64,000 nt of DNA, from the NCBI GenBank assembly GCA_002077065.1, contig NAJO01000025.1:558001-622000 (forward strand). The letters are read 5' to 3'. Under the pieces are notes generated by a model that searched no databases, was not told the origin of the DNA, and was given only the letters and a program-made list of their open reading frames with translations. Numbering within the stretch: position 1 is the stretch's first letter; the number at the start of each line of letters is the position of its first letter. Positions 52,714 through 64,000 of this stretch are shown in pieces. The stretch is from Cryoendolithus antarcticus (lineage: Eukaryota; Ascomycota; Dothideomycetes; Cladosporiales; Cladosporiaceae). Made by a program: the position numbers and the translations under genes.

Positions 52714-55700
52714 TCACCTTTCGCCCTGGCCCTGCCCCTGCGCAGGCGTAGCCCCCAACACCCACCCCAATCCACTAGCCAACCCCCCACTAACAGCATT
52801 AGCGACCATATCCCTCCTTCGTACCCTCTCTCCCATCGCTCCCACTCCATCTCCCTCCTCAGCCCCCTCAACCCCACTCCGACTCATCTCCGTGCTCTTC
52901 CTCCCCGCCCCTGCCAACCCCCCAACCCCACCCAACGTCCCACCAACGCCCCTTCCGAGCGCCGCAGCAGCACTCCGCGTAAGATCAAACATACTAACCG
53001 GCGCCTCCTCCCCTTTCCCTCCACCGGCACCAGACGCCAGACGACCGAGCTCCCGTCGCTTCTGACCGAGTACCAGATCGGGTTGCGTGGCGTTCACGAC
53101 GAAGTGGCCAGGCAGAACTTGCTTCTTATCCGCGTGATCGTCAAACTCCTGTTCCTCGGCTGCTTGAGACTTAGCTAGACTCGTCATCTCCTCCTCGCAT
53201 CTCCTCCATGCCGACAAGATATCCGTCAGCGCGGACTTGGGCGCCAAAAGTAACGCAAGCGACAAGAGCTCAGTGCGCTGCTCTAGTCTCCTTAAAGAAG
53301 GCGGCGTAGACGAAGTAGGCCGGAAGCGACCAGCCAGAAAAGCAGCGCGCCAGGAAGTGTCGTCTTCGGATTCTTTCGGCGTGAGAGAGGAGGGCGTAAG
53401 GCGATTGACGACGTAGGAGTATGCTGTTTCGAAGTCGTCTTCACGCAGGGCGGACTCGACGGCCATGAGTGTTATGCGGCGGTCGGCGTCTTGGTTCTGC
53501 TTTGTGAGGTCTTGGCCGGGAGAGGTGGCTGAGGCAGTATCATCGTCCGTCGTATTTACTAAACCAGCAGCGATGAGGTTCTGCCCGATGGCTATGAGGT
53601 CGTCGAGCTTAGTGTAGGAGCCAGGATTCTGCTCCAGGACTTTGCTGAGGAGGCCGATGGGATCTTGGCTTACGCGGATGCTGACTGGTTGGAAGGGGAC
53701 GCCGTGTTGGAGGGTCAGGGAGTAGAAGCTCAAAGAGTGTGTGGCTGCTAGCAGCGCGGAGACTTGGCGGAAGCGGGTGCTTGAGGGGAACTGGGGACGA
53801 AAGGTCGAGATGCTATGCATGTGTTAGTCTTCAATGTTGCAGACGTGCGAGAGATGTCAGGACCACTCACATCTCGCTCGCCTTCCTCATCCCACCTCGA
53901 CTCCTATTCCCGTTACTAGCCCCATCATACGCCTCCAGCGCCTTCGCAAGGATCGCCTGCTCAGTCTGCGCCGCCGACAGCATCGGGTGTTCTTGCAGGT
54001 ACAGCTTCGAGATCATCGTGTAACCTACGATTCTTAGCAGTCAGCTCATCGGCATCGATCTCGCTTTGTGCGTCTGCGTTCTCCTGCACCGAGTTCGTGA
54101 ACGGGAATGCACAGTCCAAGTCTGCATTCTCGGCAAGAGACTCGTTTTTCATGTCCGACTTGACTTGGCGTACTGGAAGGGAAGAAAGAAGGGTGTAAGT
54201 GCATGTTTTTAAATGAGATTGCGCATACGAATAAAGCGGACTTCATGATTCCGGAGAGGCTGCAGGTAGGGACGTGCGAGACTTACAGCTAGTATCCAGG
54301 TACACCTTCAAGATCTCGTCCTCGAACGCCGCCTTCTCGATCTTCCCCAACACTCCAGCGCCAGTCGTCGCAGCGGTATCCTCGGTAGCGATACCCCAGT
54401 TCCACAGCCAGATCAACTTTGCCCGATCGCTCGTTGACTGGGCCTCGTCGCCCTTTCCATTTTTCGTGCACGTCTGCAAAATCCTCTTCAAAACGGTCAT
54501 CTGATTCTCGGCGGTGCCGTAGAATTGCAGCTTTGCCACACCGACTAGCGACATGGGATTACCGAGACCGAGTAGTTGATACGCTGTGTAGACGATCATC
54601 TGCAGTAGCATGTACGTTTCCATGCGCGGGGTGGTGAGTGGGTGTTCCGCAGTGAAGAGGTGGTCTGGCTCAAGGTGCTGAGGTGTGTGCGACTCGTCGA
54701 GCTTTGTCGTGTGCTCTTCGATACGTGGCAGGGAATCCACACTTGTAGCTAGATCAGGAGGAGGGATGAAGTCGAGCAGCTCTGCCAGTCTCGCTAGCAC
54801 GCCGTGCGCTCCCCGTACGGTCGCTTCCGAGGGCGATGTGACTGCATAGCAACTTGCGAAGGCAGCTTGAGCGTACTGCAGTTCAAGTTTGCGCTGTATG
54901 TCATCATCCAAGTAAGGTCGAGCGCGAGACTCGAACCCGCCAAAGTCGACATCGCTCGGTCCATCCCAATCGTCAATCAGACGCGTGACGAGCGGAAAGT
55001 TCGCAGTCGCCTGATGCACCATCCAGCGGTACGCATACTCCCAGTCATGGCCTGTGATATCTTCTTTGGAGATGCCATTCAGCTTGATCTTCCGCAACCC
55101 GCTCGCAAGCTGCTGTTCCTCGGCAGGCTCAGGGTCGGTGATCGCAGGCGCCCCTTCTTCCCGACCATTCAGCTTCCGCCTCTTGCGCTCACTATGCCCG
55201 TACATCCACGGTCCAACTAAGCCTTTCATGTCCCTACCCACGGCGCTTTCCTCGGCATTGCCTTCAGGTCCTGCAACTTTCTCCGTACTCGCCTGCGTAG
55301 ACTTCTCCATCAACATCTCAATGCCGTCCTTACCCTCCAGCCCCGCGAACTGCTCAATTGAGACTTCATGCCTGCTGTCCGGGTAGTACTCCCAGTTCAG
55401 CCTGAGCAAGGGCAGCACAGCGCTGACGTACCATGTCCGCAGGTAGGCGTTTCTGTCTAGGAACGGCTCGACCAGGTCTTTGACGAGTGGCAGCAAGCCT
55501 GTTTCGCGATCGATAGCCTCAGCGCGGTGGCACAGAAAGGACGTCAAAATATCATCAGGCGCGTGGGCCGGAAACTTGCTCGGCCGCAATTCCCTCAGCT
55601 CCTTCCGCACCTTCTTCACCCGCTTCTCTATCTCCTTCTCGTCCAGCCCCTCGACGTGCTTGACATCGACCTCGACATCCTCGCGGTCGACATCAAGGTA

Positions 55701-55907
55701 GAGTCGGGAAGCGACTTCGGAGACGTAGCTGGTGTACTCGCGCGGAGGTAGAGATTCGGGGAGATAGGTGAGCAAGATTCGCAGGATAAGCTCGGGATCT
55801 AGGGCGTCAGAGCGAGTGGGTGTGAAGGTATGAAGGGCGCGGATGTTGGACTCCGAGGCACAGTGCACCGTGAGGAGGAGGCATTGCGAGGTGGATAGTG
55901 TAACCAT
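52714..55907 (-). CDS. SEC39: Sec39-domain protein (Dsl1 tethering complex)
   Basis: Subunit of the Dsl1 complex that tethers Golgi-to-ER vesicles. Exons 55907-54287, 54024-53871 and 53812-52714 give about 957 residues. Family blocks: LLLTVHCASESNIRALHTFT at the start, LRTWYVSAVLPLLRLNWEYY, GHDWEYAYRWMVHQATANFP, then EHPMLSAAQTEQAILAKALE, AYDGASNGNRSRGGMRKASE, NPGSYTKLDDLIAIGQNLIA and ALREDDFETAYSYVVNRL. Intron 1 (54025-54286) is 262 nt, by far the longest in the window; it joins LDTS to CYTMISKLYLQ. Intron 2 is 58 nt. The start MVTLSTSQ (55907) fits the family better than the upstream ATG at 55958. The C-terminus has a Gly-rich low-complexity tail. Confidence 0.85.
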
Positions 55908-56153
55908 CGTGGCGATGTGTGTCTCTGTCCAGCAATTCGCGTACATGTGCGGGTGCAACTCTGCGCAATCAGTGAAGTCTACGGTATTTGTGCACCCATG
56001 CGCATAACGAAAGCATATCGGTTGTAGGAGTTGAGTTTAGAGCGGGTCTCTTGCTGCCAAGTTTGAAGTCTAGATCATGTATCATAGTATATTGCAGATG
56101 TAGGCCGTACAGATCGTGCATAAGCCACCGTTACACAACATAAACACGCCACC

Positions 56154-56728
56154 ATGCCCGTCACAGTCCACTGCGCCTACACCGAGTCCATCAATCCTCC
56201 TTCCGCCACCTCAGTGCTGACCCAAACCCAAGTCTGGAATGGCTTGCAGCGCAAGATCCGCAAAGCACAGGACTTTGTACCCATCATCACAGCGACGGAC
56301 ATCGTGAGTGATGACGGTGATGAGGTGGTGCGCATAGCGCATTTCAGTGATCGCGGGGATGGGAAGAAGGAGGTGAGGGAGGTTTGTAAAAGTTATTGGC
56401 CGACGAAGGTATGTGCACCGTGAGAGACCAGATGAACTGAGTTCTGCGAATGCGTCAAACAATATCTGTTGACTGACGGGTTGGCACGTAGGTCGACTTC
56501 CACCAACCCAACGGTAGTCTGATCACGAACACTGTGTCTGAGGGGCCAGAGCTGGATGGGAAGGACTTGCACATGACATACACGTTCGAATGGCGGTATC
56601 CTGACGTCGAGAAGGATAGTGAGAGGCACAAGGAGCTTGTCGAGATGCACAGGAAAGGTGCGAAGCAAGCGGTGCATAGCTCGATTGAGGCACTGCGGCG
56701 AATGGCGAGTGCTGGGGAGCTGGATTGA
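56154..56728 (+). CDS. DUF1857-like SRPBCC protein
   Basis: Small protein of 163 residues from exons 56154-56408 and 56492-56728, with an 83-nt intron (GTATGT...GTAG) that keeps frame. It resembles the fungal and bacterial DUF1857 family of the START/Bet v1-like fold: QVWNGLQRKIRKAQDFVPII, then a strand-rich middle, SLITNTVSEGPELDGKDLHM and TYTFEWRYP, ending in a helix (AVHSSIEALRRMASAGEL). The fold usually binds a hydrophobic ligand; the ligand and role are unknown. It is divergent from Sec39, whose start is 246 bases away. Confidence 0.7.
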
Positions 56729-56938
56729 GGCGTTGCTCGCTTACAATAAGAGCAGAGCGTCCTACGTACAACGAATGCAGACCAACGATAGACAAACGCA
56801 ACCACTCGCAAGAGCTGGCTATGACATATGACAGATCGCTGTTCCCTGTAAGCCTTGTATGCGTTCTTGTTCATTCTCTGTTGTTCATTCTCTGTTCTGA
56901 TGTAGTTTAGGTCGCACAAATTGTGCTTGTATGGCTGT

Positions 56939-57380
<442 letters not shown>

Positions 57381-58520
57381 GACTGAGGATGGGCTGGCGG
57401 AGCGGGCGCTCGCGAAGAAGGTGCGGAGGAAGTTAATGGTGGGCGGTGAGGTGGTTGATGGTGGTGGATGTCAATGAGTTGGCTTGAGGAGGAGGTATAC
57501 TTGGTAATATGGCCGAGGTTGATATGCTGACTGTTGATTACTGTTGTCGCCGCCGTAGCATTGCCAGTGACGTCGCCTTTCCCCGGATTTTCGAGCGTTG
57601 GGCGGATGACGTGCTTTATGTAGATGGAGATGGCTAAACATTGGGTCATGCTCCAACAGCAGCAACAGCGAAGTAGTTACCGAGTGGTGCAGTCACCGCG
57701 GCCGAGGGAAGCCGCCAACATGGCATCGACACAGCCCATGGTCTCGTCTTGTTGGTGCTTGACGACGGCAGTACTCTCATTCGACAATCGCACAAACACT
57801 ATAAGGCTGATGGTGTACGGAATGCCGCCGAAACATTCTTGGCAGCGAGTACTTCGGCATCCTCACGCCGAGCACAGCCTCGCGGCAACCTGCATATCTC
57901 TGGGCAAATTCTCACTGACACCCTCGCCACCATTGACATGACGACGATTACTGCATTATCGCCTCTTGGCCACGTGCTGAGAGCGTGCTTTGCTGACTGT
58001 TCCGCTCCGCTCGCTTGGCAGGCCACCCTCTGGGGTTTGACTTCATAGAGGTTCCCCGTGGCAACTTTGCGAGATGCGCTGGCTGGTAGGAGGATCGCAA
58101 TTATGCTGACCATGACCACTTATTGGCAGTTACCAAAGATAGGAAGACTGCGGCGGTACCGCACCATGGGTTGCGGAAAACTGACTGGCGTGACCAGCAT
58201 ATGGCCAAACAGCTATCACCCTCATGAAAGATCGCCAACACTTTGACTTCCTCTGCCAAGCACAAGGTTATCGCACCTCTTGGACACCCAAGACATGATT
58301 TCTTGGGTGCAACTCAATGGATGGTAGGTCCGCGGTATAAGACATCGCAATGTCCCTTTCCTGTGTCAAAGTCTTGTTCAAAATAAGCACATTGGAATCG
58401 ACTCTCATTACTAAACACTCGTTGTTCCTCACTGCATTGCTGCATCTCAAGTACTCTCACATCTAGCAATACCCTTCACATCCCCCAGTCTGAAGCTACG
58501 ACCTACACTACGCCAACAAG
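57381..58520. other. Divergent intergenic region upstream of the ENA ATPase
   Basis: About 1.14 kb between the glutaredoxin and ENA starts. No gene seen. It holds four PacC-type hexamers, listed separately. Confidence 0.4.
57838..58260. promoter_or_regulatory. Four GCCAAG-type (PacC) hexamers upstream of ENA
   Basis: GCCAAG or its complement CTTGGC is found at 57838-57843, 57965-57970, 58014-58019 and 58255-58260, i.e. roughly 260-680 bases before the ATPase start. GCCARG is the core site of the ambient-pH regulator PacC, and ENA-type ATPases are alkaline-induced in several ascomycetes. By simple counting about 0.3 would be expected in that length. Occupancy is inference. Confidence 0.4.
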
Positions 58521-61500
58521 ATGGGAAGCGGCGACACCCAAGCACAGCCGGAACACATCTCTGGCCAATCCAATAAACCCATCAGCCGACCAGCACACGC
58601 TCTAAAATGGACGGATGTGCTCGATGAGCTCAAGGCAGACGGCGACGATGGTCTCACATCAGCAGATGCTGCTGCGCGACTCGAAGAGCATGGCCGCAAC
58701 GAGCTGGGAGAAGGCGGAGGCGTCAACCCGGGCAAGATCCTACTCCGACAAGTCGCCAACGCCATGACTCTCATCCTCATTATTGCCATGGCAGTATCTT
58801 TTGCGATTGCCTCCTACATCGAAGGAGGCGTAGTTGCCGCCGTCATTATACTCAATATCGTCATTGGATTCATGCAGGAATACTCAGCAGAGAAGACAAT
58901 GGACTCCCTCCGATCACTAAGTTCACCGACCGCATCCGCTGTCCGAGACGGCAAGACTGTCACTGTCTCCACGCAGGAGATTGTTCCTGGCGATCTTGTC
59001 GAAATGAAGACTGGCGATGTCGTGCCCGCCGACGTGCGCATCGTTGAGGCTGTCAACTTCGAGACTGACGAGGCACTCCTCACGGGCGAGTCCCTGCCTG
59101 TTCGCAAGGACGGCAACAGCATCTTTGAAGACCTCACGGGACCTGGCGACCGCCTCAATGTAGCATACAGTTCTTCAACAGTCACCAAGGGCCGAGCTAC
59201 GGGCATTGTCTTCGCTACTGGCATGCACACCGAAATCGGCAGCATCGCAGCCGCACTCCGCAAGAAAGACAGCAAGTTAAGATCACCGAAGCAATCGAAA
59301 GACGGCACTGTCAAGCCACACCGTTACATCGAAGCCACTGTTCTCACTGTCACAGATGCAGTTGGCCATTTCCTCGGTGTCAATGTGGGCACACCTCTCC
59401 AAAAGAAGCTGGCACGACTAGCACTTCTTCTATTCTTCATTGCCATCATCTGCGCAATCATCGTGCTAGGTGCCAACAACTTCCGAAATCGACAAGAAGT
59501 CATCATCTACGCAGTCGCCACTGGCCTCTCCATGATTCCCGCCTCGCTGGTTGTCGTCCTGACAATCACGATGGCAGCTGGTACGAAACGCATGGTGGAG
59601 CGAAATGTCATCGTCCGCAGTCTGCGATCACTTGAGGCGCTCGGTGGAGTGACAGACATCTGCAGCGATAAGACCGGAACTCTTACACAAGGCAAGATGG
59701 TGGCGAAGAAGGCTTGGATCCCAGCGACTGGCACCTACACCATCGGCGAGACCTCCGAGCCTTTCAACCCGACCATGGGCAACATCTCATTCGGCACCCA
59801 CGAGCCTCGACTCCAAGGTGAGAACCCTGAAGAGAAGGAGACATCGTACGAGGAGCTGCTGTCCGAAGGTGATGCAATCAAGGAGTATTTGCGTGTTGCG
59901 TCTCTCGCCAACCTCGCAAACGTGCATCAGACCGACGAAGGGAACTGGAATGCACGCGGCGATCCGACCGAGATTGCGATCCAAGTCTTCGCCACTCGCT
60001 TCAACTGGAATCGACGTGCATCAGTTGCTGGTGATAACCCAGCATGGAAGATGCTGTCAGAGTTTCCTTTCGATTCTGATGTCAAGAAGATGTCCGTTCT
60101 TTACCAGGATATCAAGACGAAAGAAACTTTCGCTTTCACCAAGGGTGCCGTCGAGCGAATCATCGCCTCATGTACCTCATACGTTGCCAAGTCAAACGAG
60201 GAGCCCATCGAAATCACCGAAGAGTTCCGCGAGCAAGTCCTCGAAAACATGGAAGGCCTTGCCAAGCTGGGTCTCCGCGTTCTCGCCCTAGCCAGCCGCC
60301 GCTACGAGGAGGAATTCGAAGAAGGCGCCGAGATCGACCGCACAGTCATCGAGAACAACCTCGTGTTCCGCGGTCTCATCGGCCTGTACGACCCTCCCCG
60401 CCCCGAATCCGCCTCCTCAGTCCGCAAATGCCACGAAGCCGGCATCGCAGTCCACATGCTCACGGGCGACCACCCCGGCACAGCCCGCGCAATCGCAGCA
60501 CAAGTCGGCATCCTCCCTTCGAAAATGGACCTCATCAGCAAAGACGTGGCAGACGCCATGGTCATGACCGCCTCGCAATTCGACCAGCTCTCCGACGACG
60601 AAATCGACAAGCTACCCGTCCTCCCTCTCGTCATCGCCCGCTGCGCCCCAAACACCAAAGTCCGCATGATCGACGCCCTGCACCGCCGCGGCAAATACGC
60701 CGCCATGACTGGTGACGGCGTGAACGATAGTCCCTCCCTCTCCCGCGCAGACGTCGGCATAGCCATGGGTCAAGCCGGCAGCGATGTAGCCAAAGACGCC
60801 AGCGACATCATCCTCACAGACGACAACTTTGCCTCTATCCTCGCGGCCGTGGAAGAAGGCCGCAGGACTTTCGACAATATCCAGAAATTCGTGCTGCATT
60901 TGCTTTCCCAGAACGTGGCACAAGCGCTCATCTTACTCATCGGACTGGTTTTCAAAGACGGCGAGAATATTTCCGTTTTCCCCCTTAGTCCCGTAGAGAT
61001 TATGTGGATCATCATGGTCACTTCTGGCATTCCTGATATGGGTTTGGGCTTCGAGCGCGCAGCACCGGACATCCTTTCGCGCCCGCCGCAGGATAGCAAG
61101 AAGGGGATTTTCACTTGGGAAGTCTGCTGCGATATGCTTTTCTACGGAATCTGGATCGCCGCTTTGTGCCTTGCGAGCTTTGTCCTAGTCCTGTATGGCT
61201 TCGAAGACGGCTTCATCGGCTACCGCTGCAATGAGTCGATTTCCGATGGGTGTGATTTGATTTTCCGCGCACGTGCGACTTGCTTCGCGACTATGACTTG
61301 GTTGAGCTTATTCTTGGCTTGGGAGGTTATCAACTTGCGACGGTCGTTCTTCCATATGCGCCCCGATGGCAACAGATTCTACGGCTGGATGAAAGATGTC
61401 TGGACGAACAAATTCCTCTTTGTAGCCGTCATGGCTGGGTTTGTGCTCATTTTCCCTCTGCTATACATCCCCGGACTTGACGATGTGGTGTTCAAACATA

Positions 61501-61790
61501 CCGGCATCTCTTGGTAAGGCTCCCCCATCCCATCCCATCCCATCCCCCCCTTCAATCCTTTTTCTCCCACTAACGATCATCACAGGGAATGGAGCATCGT
61601 CTTCATCGCTGCGCTGCTGTTCTTCCTCGGCGCTGAGAGCTACAAGTTTGGCAAGAGGGTGTATTTCCGACGACAGGAGAGCAGGAAGTCTACGGCTGGT
61701 GATCCGAGTCTTGGGGTGGAGGAGAGGGTGTTTCAGAGGTATTTGACGGAGAGCTCGATGAGTAGTAGGGGGATGAAGGAGAAGGCTTGA
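58521..61790 (+). CDS. ENA: ENA-type sodium/potassium efflux P-type ATPase (IID)
   Basis: Plasma-membrane P-type ATPase that pumps out Na+ (and K+), giving salt and high-pH tolerance. Exons 58521-61513 and 61586-61790 with a 72-nt intron give about 1065 residues. All catalytic parts are present: the TGES loop in DEALLTGESLPV (near residue 187), the phosphorylated Asp in ICSDKTGTLTQGKMV (D383) and the hinge MTGDGVNDSPSLSRADVGIA (near 731). The membrane segments follow the usual 4 + 6 order, and SYIEGGVVAAVIILNIVIGF is TM2 with its entry. Type IID assignment rests on the N-terminus, the insert after DKTGTLT and length. The last exon supplies the final helix and a basic tail. PacC-like sites upstream suggest pH control. 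Confidence 0.9.
61525..61545 (+). repeat. (CCATC)n microsatellite in the ENA intron
   Basis: About four perfect pentamer units (CCATC) near the 5' end of the intron, followed by a C-rich run. Polymorphism is likely; no coding effect. Confidence 0.7.
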
Positions 61791-63706
61791 GTGGAGACGA
61801 CATGGGATGGGATTTGGGATTGGGCATAGCGAGGCGTTGGTATACTCACGAGGCATGCTTGATCGTAGAGGTGTGTATAATTTATGATCTATGACTGTTT
61901 TATTGGCTATACCGATAGAGCGCACAATGCCAGTATCTGAGCCTACCGACTGTGTGTCAGAGCAAAACTCATGCATGAAATCCATCGCCATCTTGAACTC
62001 ACTTCGAGCAATCCCCCTGAGCCTGCTATGTCTCGAAACATCGTCGATACTATGCAAGTGGTGTACTAGTGATTGAAGCCGAGATTACTTCGAGCAAATC
62101 ACACTACACTGCGTTGGAGCATCGTCGATTGTCAGACAGCAGTGTGATTATTTTGGCCGATGTTCATTGCGGCGCTGCAGGTCCATTGAGGCACTCGTGG
62201 AGCTTGGTACCCGCATGCAGCACCGGAAACTGGTCCGACTGCAGACTGCGCAGAGAGGTCAAGATCCGCGACAGTGGGTCGTGGAATACTCTTCGAGGCC
62301 TAGATGTCGTTCGCCGAGAAGGACAGTGCCTTTGTTGACCTCGTCGCGTCTTCAAACCTTCGCCGCCCTGTCAGTCGGTCCTCTAAGTCTCAAGTGGCCG
62401 TACTTGCGATTAGGTCATGAACGCTCAGGACAGCAAACAGCTCAATGTTGTCAGCAATCAGTGCAACATACATCTCTGTGCTGGCGTGGCTTCTTCTCGT
62501 ATCGTAGCTGTGCGTCGAGATCCGCCCAACCACTGAACAATCCCAGACAGAACCTGAGACCTGCATTGCATCCCCAAGCGCGCTCGGGCTACGCAGTGCG
62601 ATTGATTTGGACGGCATCGGGGCTGAGTCCGCCTCCATGCTCGACCTTGCCTCGTTTCTGACTGGGCACTGGCGAAACAGTATGCCCTGATAGGTAATCG
62701 AGGGCAAGATCCGCGATGAGGACGTACAGCATGGTATTTGCCTTGTGGTCTAGACTCTGCGAAGACCGTCTTTACCGCCGTAGGGCTGTAGATTTCCCCG
62801 AGACTCACCTAAGACCTGTCAATTGGTGTATCCTGTATAGTCAATCGAGGGTAGATTCCGCGATAAGGACGTGCAGCAGAGTGGTTGCCTGGTGTGTCTG
62901 CCAAAGCCGTTGCTACCGCGCTAGAGCCGGGGAACCGATCGCGATACAATAATCGCAACAGATCTGGTTGGCGAATGGACGTTAACATGCGATAAGCAGG
63001 TCTGAGGAAGTTGAATCAAGCTTCGAACCCGTCTATATAAGCGCGCAGTATAAGACGCCGCACATTCGGGGATGGCGACACTGAATGGCCTGCCTGCTCA
63101 TCGACGATGAGGTCGTCCTGAGAAAATCACTCGCTAGAGCAAAGCTTGTGAACCCAGCATTGCTTCGAATCCGATCAAGCAGCCGGAGACATTCACCGCA
63201 TTCCAGGGCGCGGCAGACCGACGATCAGTATCTTGTACGCGACATCTCAGATATACGAAGAGCTCCCTGTCTCACATGCTGTGCTCTCCTCGAGGTCTTT
63301 TCCGCTTGTACGCACCGAACGTGAACGCGTGGGGGTCACAGTGCCAGCATTCCAGTGATTGAGCAGCGAAGCTGCAGCATTCCGATTCTCGGGACAGGTC
63401 CTCAGCAGTTTTGATCGGCTATAATGTCCTGCACCGGATCTTAGTATCTTGAACTTCCATAGACATCGGCGATGGTGAGAGTAATGTTGTAGAGCTCGCG
63501 TCCTGAGACGAAGTATGTAAAGGCAGCCGGGAGTCCAAATCTTTGGAGTCAACCAGTCTATCACTAAATCTCGGTCAGATCGCAAATAACCCAACACCTT
63601 GCTTCATCCAACGTCCTTGATACAAGCAACCAGTTCGTCCCTCATCAAGTTCCGGATTGACTACTCGGTTGCGTCAAGGACCCGCCTAGACGACTTCATA
63701 ATTACG
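61791..63706. other. Long gene-poor stretch with diverged repeats
   Basis: About 1.9 kb between the ENA ATPase and the terminal secreted-protein gene. It contains a diverged tandem repeat (separate entry). A TATATAA at 63034 precedes a 79-codon frame (63085-63324) that I cannot support as a gene. Otherwise short frames only. Confidence 0.35.
62688..62945 (+). repeat. Diverged direct repeat, period about 146
   Basis: Two copies begin near 62688 and 62834. They share AATCGAGGG, then a GAT(C/T)CGCGAT(G/A)AGGAC-like core, GACGT(A/G)CAGCA and a similar 70-base continuation. A third, weaker copy may start near 62255 (CAAGATCCGCGA). The unit carries no convincing open frame. Confidence 0.45.
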
Positions 63707-64000
63707 ATGCGGTCAACAGCCAGCCAAAGCATAGCTTCCCTCCTCTCAGCGCTTCTGGTCGCCTCTAGCACCGCATTCGCCGTACCCGCGACTCCACTCC
63801 AGGCTCGGCAAGGGATCGATGTCGTCGCCGGCAGAATACCGGAGAATACTGGGCTTGCCGGTATCCTACCTGTAGCTATCAACGCCGCTGTCGTCGTGAA
63901 CGAAGTGCCAACGACGACCACTACAATTGCAGCTCCACCGGTAACTTGCACGCCAAAGTCGATTTGTGTGGACATGATGACTTGCGGATGGCGATACGGA
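63707..64000 (+). CDS. Secreted protein, N-terminal part
   Basis: Open from ATG 63707 to the window end (98 codons, no stop), so incomplete. The signal peptide MRSTASQSIASLLSALLVAS with STAFAVP gives a cleavage after Ala, then a possible Kex-type site (LQARQG). A neutral Val/Asn/Pro-rich stretch with a TTTTT run (EVPTTTTTIAAPPV) leads to the first cysteines (CTPKSICVDMMTCGW), so a Cys-rich domain probably begins at the edge. No family recognised; a wall or effector-like protein is possible. Confidence 0.5.
   Translation, partial: MRSTASQSIASLLSALLVASSTAFAVPATPLQARQGIDVVAGRIPENTGLAGILPVAINAAVVVNEVPTTTTTIAAPPVTCTPKSICVDMMTCGWRYG

Noticed and set aside
54025..54286. Two introns with an extra exon in Sec39
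   Set aside because: The inner stretch cannot be joined to the next exon without losing CYTMISKLY; a single long intron keeps phase.
63034..63324. TATATAA plus a 79-codon frame as a small gene
   Set aside because: No similarity or signal features; TATA-like strings are frequent.

Overview
The window looks like nuclear DNA of a filamentous ascomycete (Pezizomycotina). Dothideomycetes is my best guess, by inference only. The signs are single genes on both strands, short introns (mostly 40-80 nt, GT...AG), balanced base composition, and ascomycete-type proteins: Whi5/Nrm1-like repressor, ENA-type sodium ATPase, GT90 with an N-terminal membrane region, Thr/Ser-rich wall proteins. I saw no tRNA, rRNA, CRISPR array or intact transposon.

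Layout. 1-16 kb: edge of an MFS permease, a frameshifted UDP-glycosyltransferase, an AlkB-like dioxygenase, Whi5-like repressor, a decayed sugar transporter, mitochondrial formyl-THF deformylase, the GRR1 F-box/LRR protein, a decayed CmcJ/AsaB-like oxygenase and DNA topoisomerase III. 16-24.5 kb: a J-domain/TPR cochaperone, a first group of three small F-box-like genes (two broken or doubtful) and a six-exon secreted Thr-rich protein. 24.5-48.5 kb: a long disordered protein, an acyl-activating enzyme next to an alpha/beta hydrolase, MOT1, a prolyl-4-hydroxylase-like protein, a GPI wall protein, a small unknown gene, a GT90 transferase and an MRH-domain receptor. 48.7-52.4 kb: four more F-box-like copies, all on the + strand and about 1 kb apart. 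52.7-64 kb: Sec39, a DUF1857-like protein, a glutaredoxin, the ENA ATPase and the start of a secreted protein.

Most genes are housekeeping: transcription (MOT1), DNA topology (TOP3), SCF ubiquitin ligase (GRR1), G1/S control (Whi5-like), ER-Golgi tethering (Sec39), ion efflux (ENA). The accessory part is a lineage-type expansion of ~170-residue F-box-like proteins in two groups between housekeeping genes. Intact and broken copies are mixed, and three copies share an exact 12-mer upstream. Nearby metabolic genes (glycosyltransferase, sugar transporter, CmcJ-like oxygenase) are also decayed, so the accessory content appears to be turning over. Exon borders were placed by eye from frame, splice sites and family knowledge; no alignment or search was run.
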